A stretch of 19,312 nt of DNA from JBDSLU01 sp039916225 (GCA_039916225.1 JBDSLU010000399.1:1-19312); one strand, 5' to 3'; counted from the stretch's first letter, positions 1 through 10,091 are shown. Notes: generated from the sequence alone by a model not told the origin. Made by a program: numbers and translations.

Positions 1-2157
<2,157 letters not shown>

Positions 2158-2291
2158 CATCGTGCCTGCCGTCCGCGGCGGGTTCGTTCGCCCACCCCGC
2201 CGTCGTTGAAGCCAGAGACCGCGCCTCGGCACGACATCAAACGATCATGCAGCTTTCAGCATCCTTCGCAGAACCGCTCGATCCCAGCACG

Positions 2292-2903
2292 ATGGCGGGA
2301 ACGATCCCGTCCGCAGGCACCGTCACGCACTGGCTCTCGCAATGGCGGGCCGGCGACCCATCGGCGCTCGAGTCGCTGGTGCCGTTCGTCTACCACGAGC
2401 TGCGGAAGGTGGCGCGACGCCAGCTCTGTCGCGAAGCGCCGGATCACACGCTCTCGCCCACGGCCCTCGTGCACGAGACGTATCTGCGGCTGCTGCGGCA
2501 GCACCAGGTGCAGGCGATGGACCGGGATGGCCTCCTCGCGATCGCCGGGCTGACGATGCGCCGCATCCTCGTCGATCACGCCCGATCGCGCACGCGCCAG
2601 AAGCGTGGCGGAGACGCGCGTCCGCTCGACCTCGAGGAGGTCGACCATCAGCCCCTGCTCAGCGACGGCGAGGCCGACGAGGTGCTGGCCGTCGATGTCG
2701 CACTCGAGCGTCTGGCGCGGCTCGACGATCGAGCGCGGCAAGTCGTCGAATACCGCGTCTTCGCCGGGCTGACGTTGCAGGAGACCGCCGACGCGCTCGG
2801 CATCTCGTCCAAGTCGGTGCAGCGCACGTGGACGACGGCACGCGCGTGGCTGCGCAAGGAGCTGCGCTCCGGCCTGGCCTCGGCCGACGCGGCCGTCCCG
2901 TGA
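2292..2903 (+). CDS. ECF sigma factor, Sigma70_ECF type
   Basis: This is an alternative RNA polymerase sigma factor of the extracytoplasmic-function group. Region 2 begins at WLSQWRAGDPSALESLVPF and continues through the helix carrying HETYLRLL. Region 4 carries LDDRARQVVEYRVFAGLTL and the helix-turn-helix QETADALGISSKSVQRTW. The pattern fits the PF07638 family, which is found beside Ser/Thr kinases. The frame is open upstream to 2109. The ATG at 2292 gives 203 residues, the usual family length, with only about nine residues before the first conserved helix. The ATG at 2247 (218 residues) is the alternative, and neither has a clear ribosome binding site. No anti-sigma factor is encoded nearby. 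The upstream TPR kinase, 134 bases away on the same strand, is the natural candidate regulator, by analogy with EcfP/PknT of Vibrio parahaemolyticus. That regulatory link is an inference. Confidence 0.88.
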   Translation: MAGTIPSAGTVTHWLSQWRAGDPSALESLVPFVYHELRKVARRQLCREAPDHTLSPTALVHETYLRLLRQHQVQAMDRDGLLAIAGLTMRRILVDHARSRTRQKRGGDARPLDLEEVDHQPLLSDGEADEVLAVDVALERLARLDDRARQVVEYRVFAGLTLQETADALGISSKSVQRTWTTARAWLRKELRSGLASADAAVP

Positions 2904-2990
2904 CGCGCCTGTCCACATCCGGCGGTCCCTGTCGCGATCACTGACAGAGCCGCACGAACGATTCTCGTGTCGGCCCATCAGGAGACCGAC

Positions 2991-3626
2991 ATGACTTCAC
3001 GACGCCGACCCCTCATCGCCTTGGCCACGACGACTGCCGCGATGCTCGCCAGCCTCTCGCTCTCGGGCTCGCACGTGCTCGCCGCCGGACCCGCGCCAGC
3101 CGCGGTCCAGGCGTGCTGGGACTTCAGCACGCTCCAGCAGACCGTTCCCTATCGGCTCGGCGACATCTTCGTGGCGCCCACCGCGACGATCGAGATGAAG
3201 CACTACCTCTTGAACGGCAACCTGAACACCAACACCGCCGGGCTCGGCAAGGCGCTGCAGACCCAGATCGCCGGTGGCCCGGCGCCCGAGTTCCGGCTCT
3301 ATCTGCTGAACGCCCACATCGTGCCGAACAATCCGCTGAACACCGTGACGTTCAACTTCGGCCACCAGTTGGGCCTCGGCGGCGGTCAGGCCAACCTCGG
3401 GGTCAATGGAGAGCTGGTCGAAGTGACGACCAGCCTGGCCGACCTCGATGGTCGGGAGATGGGCGACCCCGCTATCGGCAGGGTTTCCGTCGCCGTGGCG
3501 CTCAACGGGCAGGTTGGCGTCAGCCCCGAACAGGGCACGGTCACGCTCCAGGCGGTGACCGGGCAAATCGAGAAGATCACCATCGGCGGCATCCAGCTCT
3601 ACATCGACAACCTGTGCACGCAGTAG
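2991..3626 (+). CDS. Secreted hypothetical protein with two cysteines
   Basis: I do not recognise this 211-residue protein. The ATG at 2991 is preceded by GGAG at 2981-2984 with a 6-base spacer, so this start is preferred to the in-frame ATG at 2967. Residues 1-32 form a classical signal peptide: MTSRRR, then a hydrophobic A/L/S core, with a likely cleavage near HVLAA|G. The mature protein is rich in G, N, T and V and looks beta-stranded. It has exactly two cysteines, at 42 near the mature N-terminus (ACWDF) and at 209 three residues from the end (NLCTQ), which could staple the two ends in the periplasm. It follows an ECF sigma gene on the same strand by 87 bases and could be that sigma factor's target. 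That is an inference from position only. Confidence 0.75.
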   Translation: MTSRRRPLIALATTTAAMLASLSLSGSHVLAAGPAPAAVQACWDFSTLQQTVPYRLGDIFVAPTATIEMKHYLLNGNLNTNTAGLGKALQTQIAGGPAPEFRLYLLNAHIVPNNPLNTVTFNFGHQLGLGGGQANLGVNGELVEVTTSLADLDGREMGDPAIGRVSVAVALNGQVGVSPEQGTVTLQAVTGQIEKITIGGIQLYIDNLCTQ

Positions 3627-3645
3627 TCCGGTTGGCACACCCCCG

Positions 3646-3673
3646 GGGAGGCGCGTTGCAAGACGCGCCTTCC
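3646..3673. terminator. Hairpin between convergent genes, possible bidirectional terminator
   Basis: The arms AGGCGCGT (3649-3656) and ACGCGCCT (3663-3670) are perfect inverted repeats around the 6-base loop TGCAAG. The stem extends outward by one G-T and two G-C pairs to 3646 and 3673. It lies in the 67-base gap between the secreted-protein gene and the convergent sigma gene, where a bidirectional terminator would be expected. There is no clear T-run on either side, so intrinsic termination may be weak. Confidence 0.5.
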
Positions 3674-3693
3674 GCACCAGCGGCCAGACGAAC

Positions 3694-4308
3694 CTAGGCG
3701 CGTGGTTCGGCGCGGACGGATGAGGGGACGTCGAGGCGTCCACCGAGTTCGCGGGTGAGCCAGGCACGGGCCAGCCGCCAGTCCCGCATCACGGTCGGCG
3801 CGGAGACATCGAGCGCCGCGGCGGTTTCCTCGACCGTCAGCCCGCCGAAGAACCGCATTTCCACCACTTGCGCCCGCCGCGGATCGAGCTGGGCCAGGCT
3901 GGTCAAGGCCAGGTCCAGGGCGCACAGCTCGGCCGGGCGATCCGTCGCTGGCGCCGGCAACTGATCGAAGTCGATGTCGGCCGCGTGCGCGACGTGCGCC
4001 ACCTCGCCGCCGCGCTTCGCCGATAGCCGCTGGCGCGCCCCATCGACGAGCACGTGACGCAGGATGCGCGCCGCCACGGCGAAGAAATGGCCGCGGTCAC
4101 GCCAGTCGAAGCCGTCGATCTTCACCAGGCGCAGGTAGGCCTCGTTGACGAGGGCCGTCGTCTGGAGCAGGTGGCCCGGGCGCTCCTTCCTCATCTGGTT
4201 GGCCGCGAGGCGCCGCAGCTGCTGGTAGACCAGTGGCGTCAGGCGGCCCAGGGCGCCCGGGTCACCACCGCTCCAGGCGCGCAGCAACTGGGTGATTTGC
4301 GAAGGCAT
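3694..4308 (-). CDS. ECF sigma factor, Sigma70_ECF type
   Basis: This is a second ECF sigma factor of 204 residues. It has the same family layout as the sigma gene at 2292-2903 but differs clearly in sequence. Region 2 is ITQLLRAWSGGDPGALGRL followed by LQTTALVNEAYLRLV. Between regions 2 and 4 lies a linker with an acidic stretch (ADIDFDQLPAP). Region 4 contains LDPRRAQVVEMRFFGGLTV and the helix-turn-helix EETAAALDVSAPTVMRDWRL. The ATG at 4308 gives the standard N-terminus for the family. I see no obvious ribosome binding site, so the mRNA may be leaderless or weakly translated. It diverges from the PD40 kinase gene across a 74-base gap (4309-4382) that must hold both promoters. This suggests shared control and possibly regulation of the sigma factor by that kinase. 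No anti-sigma gene is visible. Confidence 0.9.
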   Translation of the reverse strand: MPSQITQLLRAWSGGDPGALGRLTPLVYQQLRRLAANQMRKERPGHLLQTTALVNEAYLRLVKIDGFDWRDRGHFFAVAARILRHVLVDGARQRLSAKRGGEVAHVAHAADIDFDQLPAPATDRPAELCALDLALTSLAQLDPRRAQVVEMRFFGGLTVEETAAALDVSAPTVMRDWRLARAWLTRELGGRLDVPSSVRAEPRA

Positions 4309-4382
4309 CGGCTGACTGGGCGCCGATTGTAGCGATTCGCGCGCGTTCGCGCTTACCCTCTTGGAGATAGCCCTCGACCAGC

Positions 4383-7283
4383 ATGGCCCTGCCGCTGACG
4401 CCTGACCGCTGGAGCCGGATCGCCGACCTCTACGATGCGGCGGCGGCGCTGCCGAAGGACCAGCGCGACCGGTTCCTGGCGGACGCCTGCGCCGGGGATG
4501 CGTCCCTGCTCGCCGACGTCGCCTCCCTTGTCGCGCAGGATCAGGTCGCCAGTCCGCTCGATCGCCCGGTGTCGATGGCCGACGAGCTGTTCGTGCTGCC
4601 CCCGGCCCTGACGATCGGCGCCTCGCTCGGCCCCTACGTCGTCGAGGGGGTCCTGGGAACCGGCGGCATGGGCGAGGTCTACCTGGCCAGGGATACCAGG
4701 CTTGGCCGTCGGGTGGCGCTCAAGGTCCTGCCGGAAGAACTGGCCGACGACCCGGACCGCCGCGCCCGCTTTCAGCGCGAAGCGCAGGTGCTCGCCGCCC
4801 TCAACCATCCGCACATCGCCGCCCTCTTTGGCTTCGAGGACCGCGATGGCACGCACGCCATCGCCCTCGAGCTCGTCGAGGGGCCGACCCTCGCGGAACG
4901 GCTCGCCCGCGGGCCGATGCCTGTGTCAGAGGTGATCGCCGTCGGGCGGCAGATCGTCGATGCCCTCGACGCCGCGCACGACCTCGGCATCGTGCATCGC
5001 GACCTGAAGCCGTCGAACATCAAGATCAAGGCGGACGGGACCGTCAAGGTGCTGGATTTCGGCCTGGCCCGCTTCTGGCGCGATCGAGACGAGACAGCTG
5101 CCGACGGTGGCATGCATCTCGGAGCGGATCCGGTGGTGACGTCGGCGGGCGCGCTGTTGGGCACCGCCGCCTACATGAGCCCGGAGCAGGCGGAGGGAGG
5201 TGCCGCCGACGCTCGCAGCGACGTCTGGGCGTTCGGCTGCGTGCTCTACGAGATGCTGACCGCGCGGCGCGCGTGTGCCGGCGAAACCGTGGCCGACACC
5301 CTGGCTGCCGTCCTCCGTGCCGAGCCGAACTGGGAGGCGCTCCCCGCGGAGACGCCTCGCCCCATCCGTCAGCTCCTCGAGCGGTGCCTGCGCAAGGATC
5401 GGAAGCGGCGTCTGGCCGCCATCGCCGATGCCCGGTGGCACTTCGACGAGGCGAGCCGGCCGCTCGAGACGCGCCGAAGGCCGTCGCGTCTGCCGTGGCT
5501 GCTGGCCGCCGCGAGCGCGATCGTCGCCGTCGCCTTGGCGGCGACGATGTTCCGCAGATCGAACGCGAGCGTGCTGCCCGCTCAGGTCGTCGAGTTCGCG
5601 ATCGAGGCGCCCGACGGTGTCGCGTTCGGCGGCCTGCCGGGCGCCGGCAGCGGGGTTGCGGCCCAACTGGCCATCTCGCCGGATGGACGCGCCGTGGCGT
5701 TCGTCGGCACGCACGATGGGGCGTCCCGCTTGTGGGTGCGCGACCTCGACAGCCTGACGAGCAGGCCGCTCGCCGGGACGGAGGGCGCGACGTTTCCGTT
5801 CTGGTCGCCGGACAGTCGCGTCGTGGCGTTCTTCGCCGGCGATAAATTGAAGAAGGTGCCGGTCGCCGGCGGCGGTGCCGTCGAGCTCTGTGACGTCGCC
5901 GCCGGCCGCGGCGGCAGCTGGAGCCGCGATGGCGTGATTCTCTTTGCGTCGCTGCGCGCCGCTGGCGTGCAGCGTGTGCCGAGCGGCGGCGGCGCGCCCG
6001 TGGCCGTCACGTCGCTGAAGCCGGGTGAAGACGGTCATCGCTGGCCATTCTTCCTGCCCGACGGTCGCCATTTCCTGTACACGGCCACATCCGGTCCCTG
6101 CTGTCCGCCCGCACAGACATCTGCCATCAAGGTGGCGTCTCTCGATCGCGACGCCGCGACACAGACGCTGCTGGAGGTGGAGTCGGCCGCCGGCTATGCC
6201 TCGGGCCACCTGTTCTTCGGCCGCGCCGGGACGGTGTTCGCGCAGCCGTTCGATGTCGACCAGCTCGCCCTGGTCGGCGAGGCCGTGCCGATCGCCGAGC
6301 ACGTCGGATGGGAAGGCAGCCGCTATGTCAGCGCGTCGATGTCCACCCCGGGAACCTTGGCCTACTCGGAGGGTGGCACGCCGACACTGCAGCACATCAC
6401 CTGGTACGATCGGGCTGGCTCGGTGCTCGGCACGCTGGGCGGCCCGACGACCTACGACACGCTCGCCCTGTCACCCGACGAACGACACGTCGCCGTCTCG
6501 ATGCGCAGCGCCGGGCTCCTCAATCTCGACATCTACGTCTTCGACCTCGCCACTGGCAATGCCAGCCGACTGACGTCGCACCCCGGCGCCGACACCTCGC
6601 CCGTCTGGTCACCCGACGGGACCCGGATCGCGTTCGCGCGGGAAACGGACGGCCGGTTCTCGCTGCACCAGGTGCGGATCGACGGTTCGGGGGAGGAAAC
6701 GCTCACCAGCGACGATGTGCGCCGTCTCCCGACAAGCTGGTCGCGCGACGGCCGGTTCATCGCGTTCTCGCGGCCGGGCGCCTCGGGAGCGTCGGACGTC
6801 TGGCTGCTGCCGCTCTTCGGCGATCGGCAGCCGTATCCGATCGTCCAGGGACCGGCCAGGGAGACCTCGGGCATGCTGTCGCCCGACGGGCACTGGCTGG
6901 CCTTCGTCGGCGACGAGGGCGGTCGCCCCGACGTGTTCCTGCTGCCATTTCCCGAGGGCGGGCCGCGTCGTCGGGTCTCCAAGGAAAGCGGCAGCCATCC
7001 GCTCTGGCGCCGTGACGGCAAGGAACTGTATTACCTCGCCGCCGACCCGTCTCGCGGCAACACGCTGTGGGCAGTGGCCATCGACCCGTCCGGCCACGCT
7101 GGCGAACCCACCGAACTGTTCCGACCCAGCGCGCCGAGGTTCAGCGAGGGCCAGATCTACGCGGTCTCGAACGACGGCCAGCGCATCCTCGGCGGTGGCG
7201 GACGCCTTTCCCCATCGGTCGCCGGGCCGCTGCGCGTCCTCATGAACTGGCCGGCGAAGGCGCGTCTTCGTCGGCGATCGTAA
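4383..7283 (+). CDS. Membrane Ser/Thr kinase with C-terminal PD40 beta-propeller
   Basis: This is a complete 966-residue Hanks-type kinase. Residues 1-75 form the helical leader typical of these acidobacterial kinases (LTPDRWSRIADLYDAA). The kinase domain spans about 84-355. It shows the glycine loop GTGGMGEVY (92-100), the ATP lysine K114 in VALKVL, E133, the catalytic HRDLKPSN (205-212), DFG (225-227) and SPE (266-268), so all catalytic residues are present. One transmembrane helix lies at about 370-390. The remaining ~570 residues contain repeated WSPDG/SPDG motifs (for example AISPDGRAVAF, VWSPDGTRIAF, LSPDGHWLAF) typical of TolB/PD40 propellers, probably extracytoplasmic and acting as sensor or scaffold. 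A GGAG lies 16 bases upstream of the ATG, which is too far to be decisive. It is divergent from an ECF sigma gene. The ligand and substrates are unknown. Confidence 0.95.
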   Translation: MALPLTPDRWSRIADLYDAAAALPKDQRDRFLADACAGDASLLADVASLVAQDQVASPLDRPVSMADELFVLPPALTIGASLGPYVVEGVLGTGGMGEVYLARDTRLGRRVALKVLPEELADDPDRRARFQREAQVLAALNHPHIAALFGFEDRDGTHAIALELVEGPTLAERLARGPMPVSEVIAVGRQIVDALDAAHDLGIVHRDLKPSNIKIKADGTVKVLDFGLARFWRDRDETAADGGMHLGADPVVTSAGALLGTAAYMSPEQAEGGAADARSDVWAFGCVLYEMLTARRACAGETVADTLAAVLRAEPNWEALPAETPRPIRQLLERCLRKDRKRRLAAIADARWHFDEASRPLETRRRPSRLPWLLAAASAIVAVALAATMFRRSNASVLPAQVVEFAIEAPDGVAFGGLPGAGSGVAAQLAISPDGRAVAFVGTHDGASRLWVRDLDSLTSRPLAGTEGATFPFWSPDSRVVAFFAGDKLKKVPVAGGGAVELCDVAAGRGGSWSRDGVILFASLRAAGVQRVPSGGGAPVAVTSLKPGEDGHRWPFFLPDGRHFLYTATSGPCCPPAQTSAIKVASLDRDAATQTLLEVESAAGYASGHLFFGRAGTVFAQPFDVDQLALVGEAVPIAEHVGWEGSRYVSASMSTPGTLAYSEGGTPTLQHITWYDRAGSVLGTLGGPTTYDTLALSPDERHVAVSMRSAGLLNLDIYVFDLATGNASRLTSHPGADTSPVWSPDGTRIAFARETDGRFSLHQVRIDGSGEETLTSDDVRRLPTSWSRDGRFIAFSRPGASGASDVWLLPLFGDRQPYPIVQGPARETSGMLSPDGHWLAFVGDEGGRPDVFLLPFPEGGPRRRVSKESGSHPLWRRDGKELYYLAADPSRGNTLWAVAIDPSGHAGEPTELFRPSAPRFSEGQIYAVSNDGQRILGGGGRLSPSVAGPLRVLMNWPAKARLRRRS

Positions 7284-7330
7284 AACATCGCCGCGATCGG
7301 TGTGCGCTTGCTTCGGTAGAGGCGAGGGCG

Positions 7331-7549
7331 ATGCGATCCGGGATGTTCACGCTGCTCTGTGTCCTATGCGCGCCGCTGGTAACATCGGCGGAGGTGACGA
7401 CGGTCACGATCACGTCTCGAGCCGTCATCGCCGATGGACGATCCTTCGGAGCGACGGGCTCCCACGCCGCACTCGGCCAGTTGAGCCGGACACTCTCGAC
7501 CGGACACGAGGGCCGCGGGACTCGGCATCTCAGCGCAGCGGCAGCGTGA
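7331..7549 (+). pseudogene. 5' remnant of a secreted alpha/beta-hydrolase-like gene
   Basis: This short open frame encodes 72 residues from the ATG at 7331, behind the purine-rich GAGGCGAGGG (7319-7328). It begins with a clear signal peptide (MRSGMFTLLCVLCAPLVTSA). The next residues, EVTTVTITSRAVIADGRSFG followed by ATG, resemble the mature N-terminus of large secreted alpha/beta-hydrolase-domain proteins (Abhydrolase_10 type), as I remember that family. Those proteins normally run to 400 residues or more. Here the frame stops inside the last codons of the convergent histidine kinase gene, overlapping it by 20 bases. I read it as a truncated leftover at a rearrangement point. It could instead be a genuine tiny secreted protein. 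The family assignment rests on a short N-terminal match recalled by eye. Confidence 0.45.
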
Positions 7550-8726
7550 AGGAAAACGTCGAGCCTCTGCCGACCTCGCTCTCGAGCCAGATACGGCCGC
7601 CGTGGGCCTCGACGATGTTGCGCACGATCGCCAGGCCGAGCCCCGTGCTCTGTTCGCCGCCGGTGGCGCGGACGCTCGTCCTTCCGAACGGCTTGAACAG
7701 CTTCGGGAGATCCTCCGCCGGGATGCCCAGCCCGGAATCCTGGACCGCGACCGTGACGTGGTCCGTCGCGCTCGTCACGCGCACGCGAACCGTGCTGCCG
7801 CGGTGGGAGAACTTGACGGCGTTGCCGACGAGGTTGTTGAGCACCTGTTCGATCTTTGCCGCGTCTATCGGGATCGGCGGCAAGGGCGGCATCGGCTCGA
7901 GCTCCACCGGGATCCCCTTTCGCATCGCCAGCACGCGGTTCAGCGTGATGTTGTGGGACATCAGGGTGAACAGGTCCGTGGGCTCGCGGGTCAGCTTCAG
8001 CTGTCCGGCGTCGATCGCCGCCACGTCGAGGATGTCGCTGACCATCCGCAGCAGGAATTCGCTCGTCCTCTTGATGATGGCCACGAACTCGAGCTGCTCG
8101 GCGGTCAGCGCGTCGGCTGCCTCCTCCTGCAGAAAGTCGCTGTAGCTGGCGATCACGCCGAGCGGGTTGCGCAGCTCGTGGGCGGCAATTCCGAGGATGC
8201 GGTTCTTCTGCGCGTTGAGCTTCTCCAGCTCGACGTTCTTGCGAGCCATCTCCCGCTCGAGCGTGGCGAGCTCGTTGTTGACGCGGGACAGATCGTCGTA
8301 TAGCGCCAGGTCGCGATCCTGCCGGTCGCGATCCTGCCGGCTGATGTCCTGATGCGCGGCGCGCAGCGCATTGGTCTGCTCGTTGTGGATGGAGCTGTAC
8401 TCGTCGCTGATCCGGGTCGAGTCAGATCCGCTCCGGGTGGCGAGGATGAACAGGCGGCCGTCCTGCGCCGAGCCGGCGAACTGCAGCGGCGAGGTGTGCT
8501 TTCCGACTCGCAGCGTCAACGCCGAGTCGAAGGCGGCCTGGCGCTCGTTCAGCGCAGCGAGAAAGGCCGCCGCCCGCGCGACCGACGTTGCGTCCATCAG
8601 GCTGGTGACGGTGGCCCCGGCAGGCAGCGGCGTGAGCAGCCCGAGATCGTCCCGAATGACCCTGACAATCGTGCCGTCCAGGGTCGTGACGAAGGCCATG
8701 CCGGGCGCGTTGTCAGGGGCCGTCAT
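7530..8726 (-). CDS. Soluble sensor histidine kinase (partner of B12 photosensor)
   Basis: This 398-residue histidine kinase has no membrane segment. Residues 10-100 look like a small PAS-like sensor domain (FVTTLDGTIVRVIRDDLGLL). Residues 105-175 form a charged signalling helix containing a duplicated RQDRD. The H-box HELRNPLG places the phosphoacceptor at H183. The catalytic domain shows NNLVGNAVKFS (297-307), DSGLGIP (330-336) and GLGLAIVRNIVEAHGG (362-377), so it looks active. No receiver is attached and no lone response regulator is visible in the window. The ATG at 8726 overlaps the last 14 bases of the upstream cobalamin-protein gene (ATGACGGCCCCTGA), which argues for translational coupling and a shared pathway. 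The in-frame ATG at 8768 would overlap far more and is less likely. It is the last gene of a leftward three-gene operon. Confidence 0.9.
   Translation of the reverse strand: MTAPDNAPGMAFVTTLDGTIVRVIRDDLGLLTPLPAGATVTSLMDATSVARAAAFLAALNERQAAFDSALTLRVGKHTSPLQFAGSAQDGRLFILATRSGSDSTRISDEYSSIHNEQTNALRAAHQDISRQDRDRQDRDLALYDDLSRVNNELATLEREMARKNVELEKLNAQKNRILGIAAHELRNPLGVIASYSDFLQEEAADALTAEQLEFVAIIKRTSEFLLRMVSDILDVAAIDAGQLKLTREPTDLFTLMSHNITLNRVLAMRKGIPVELEPMPPLPPIPIDAAKIEQVLNNLVGNAVKFSHRGSTVRVRVTSATDHVTVAVQDSGLGIPAEDLPKLFKPFGRTSVRATGGEQSTGLGLAIVRNIVEAHGGRIWLESEVGRGSTFSFTLPLR
8309..8338. repeat. Perfect 15-bp tandem duplication inside histidine kinase
   Basis: The unit GGTCGCGATCCTGCC occurs twice head to tail (8309-8323 and 8324-8338). 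On the coding (minus) strand it yields a duplicated RQDRD pentapeptide at about residues 130-139 of the kinase, in the helix between sensor and H-box. It is in frame, so the gene stays open. Confidence 0.9.
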
Positions 8727-9783
8727 GCGTGAGGAACCGGTTGCCGAGGGCGACGGCGTCCTGGGCATTTGCTGCGCTGCCGTCGGCGCCCATCTTGCGC
8801 CAGAGGTCGGGCAAGGAGAGGAAAGGGTATCCGCCGACCAGGATCTTGACGCCGCGACATCCTGGATGGACGCGCACCTGCTGAATCAATTCTTCGACCG
8901 CCTGGAGGTGCCGGGAGATCGTCGCCGAGATGGCCAGCACGTGTGCATCCCGCTGCACCACCGTGTCCACCACGCCCTGAGCCGGCATGTTCGCACCAAG
9001 GTAGAACGTGTGCCAGCCATCCATCTCGAAGAAGTCGGTCACCATCCGCATGCCGATCTCGTGCAGATCGCCGGCGACACACGCGGCGACCAGCCGGCCG
9101 TCGCCCTTCTCTGTCGCGAAGACGTGCGGGTAGAGCTGGGACATGATCAATTGCGTGGCCGCGGTGCAGTAGTGTTCCTGGGCCACACTCAGCTCGTTCT
9201 GCTGCCACCGCCGTCCCACTTCGTACTGCGCGGTCTGGAAGACATGCTGGTAGATGTCCTTGACCGACGTGCCCGACGAGACAGCGTCGAGGATCATGCG
9301 GCTGGCCTGGTGCCGCTCGCCGCCGATCAACGCCCCGAGATACGCCCGGGCCAGTTCGCCATGCGGGGCGTCGCCGCAAAGGTAGGCCGGCACCTCGGTG
9401 GGCAGCGACGGCAACCGGGCCAGGCCGGCGCCGAGATACGCGGCGGCCAGGTCCGCGGATGGCCCTTCGAGCTGGTCCTGGAGGATGGTCCGGGTGAGGT
9501 CGAGATACCGCGCCAGATCCTCCATGGGGATGCCACGCTTGCCGAGCATGACCTTGGCCCAGCCCACGTAGTTGGTGAAGAGCGCCGGGTCGCCGGCGTT
9601 CATCGCATCCGCCAGATAGGCCAGGTGATGGTTGGCGTCCTGGAGGCACCTGGCGCGACCGGTTGGGCCGTAGCGCCGGGCCAGTTCGGGCTGAGCGGCA
9701 AACTGTCGCTCGACGAGCGCCTCCGCCAACTCGCCTTGCTGCTGGCGGACGACATCGCCGGGACGGACGACTGCGGACCCCAT
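8713..9783 (-). CDS. Cobalamin-binding protein, putative B12 light sensor
   Basis: This 356-residue protein has three parts. Residues ~20-108 form a helical N-terminal domain (NHHLAYLADAMNAGDPALF). Residues ~145-222 match the helical B12-cap domain, with W193 followed after nine residues by E203-H204 (RWQQNELSVAQEH). That is the Wx9EH signature that covers the upper face of adenosylcobalamin in the light sensors CarH and AerR. Residues ~229-352 form the Rossmann B12-binding domain, with DLHEIG (239-244) fitting DxHxxG, H241 as the expected cobalt ligand, and VGGYPF as the nucleotide-tail loop. There is no DNA-binding or catalytic domain, so output presumably goes through the overlapping histidine kinase. 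The ATG at 9783 lies 2 bases after the stop of the upstream ABM gene; the frame is open further upstream (to 9936) but that stretch overlaps the ABM gene. Light sensing is inferred from the motif. Confidence 0.85.
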   Translation of the reverse strand: MGSAVVRPGDVVRQQQGELAEALVERQFAAQPELARRYGPTGRARCLQDANHHLAYLADAMNAGDPALFTNYVGWAKVMLGKRGIPMEDLARYLDLTRTILQDQLEGPSADLAAAYLGAGLARLPSLPTEVPAYLCGDAPHGELARAYLGALIGGERHQASRMILDAVSSGTSVKDIYQHVFQTAQYEVGRRWQQNELSVAQEHYCTAATQLIMSQLYPHVFATEKGDGRLVAACVAGDLHEIGMRMVTDFFEMDGWHTFYLGANMPAQGVVDTVVQRDAHVLAISATISRHLQAVEELIQQVRVHPGCRGVKILVGGYPFLSLPDLWRKMGADGSAANAQDAVALGNRFLTHDGP

Positions 9784-9785
9784 GA

Positions 9786-10091
9786 TCAGGACGCCACGTG
9801 CTCGAACTTGCGGATCTGCGTCTGGCCGGGCACGAGCTTCAGGCCGGTGGGGATGCCTGCGTGTGACTCGTGGTAGACGTGGCTGTGGTGCCAGGCCTGA
9901 AAGCTCGCCTCGTCGGTCCAGAACGTGATGAGCCACAACTCCTCGGGTAGCTCGAGCGGGCTGATGACGTCCATGCGGAGGTAGCCGGCGACGCTGTCCA
10001 CCAGATGCGGGCGGGCGCGAAACGCTGCCTTGACCTCGGCGGACATCGCATTGGCGACCACGAAGCGGCTGAGAGCCACGAAACCGGCCAC
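9786..10091 (-). CDS. ABM-fold small protein (antibiotic-biosynthesis monooxygenase-like)
   Basis: This 101-residue single-domain protein belongs to the dimeric alpha/beta-barrel (ABM) superfamily, which includes quinol monooxygenases and IsdG-type heme-degrading enzymes. Visible family features are an N-terminal strand (GFVALSRFVVA), a helix with F/A/R (VKAAFRARPHLVDS), the strand pair LPEELWLITFWTDEASFQAW and a histidine-rich segment HHSHVYHESHAGIP. The histidines could bind heme or a metal, but the exact activity cannot be assigned. The GTG at 10091 is chosen because AGGAGG (plus-strand 10097-10102) lies 5 bases upstream of it. The GTG at 10097 is the 5'-most start but overlaps that ribosome binding site. 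The gene is first in the leftward operon, followed after 2 bases by the cobalamin-binding protein. Confidence 0.8.
   Translation of the reverse strand: MAGFVALSRFVVANAMSAEVKAAFRARPHLVDSVAGYLRMDVISPLELPEELWLITFWTDEASFQAWHHSHVYHESHAGIPTGLKLVPGQTQIRKFEHVAS

Noticed and set aside
4926..6395. 489-codon open frame on the - strand opposite the PD40 kinase
   Set aside because: Its composition (R, G, Q, H-rich) and lack of any motif mark it as a shadow of the kinase gene.
8371..9876. 501-codon + strand open frame over the B12 protein and histidine kinase genes
   Set aside because: The minus strand carries conserved B12 and kinase motifs with coupled starts; this frame has none.
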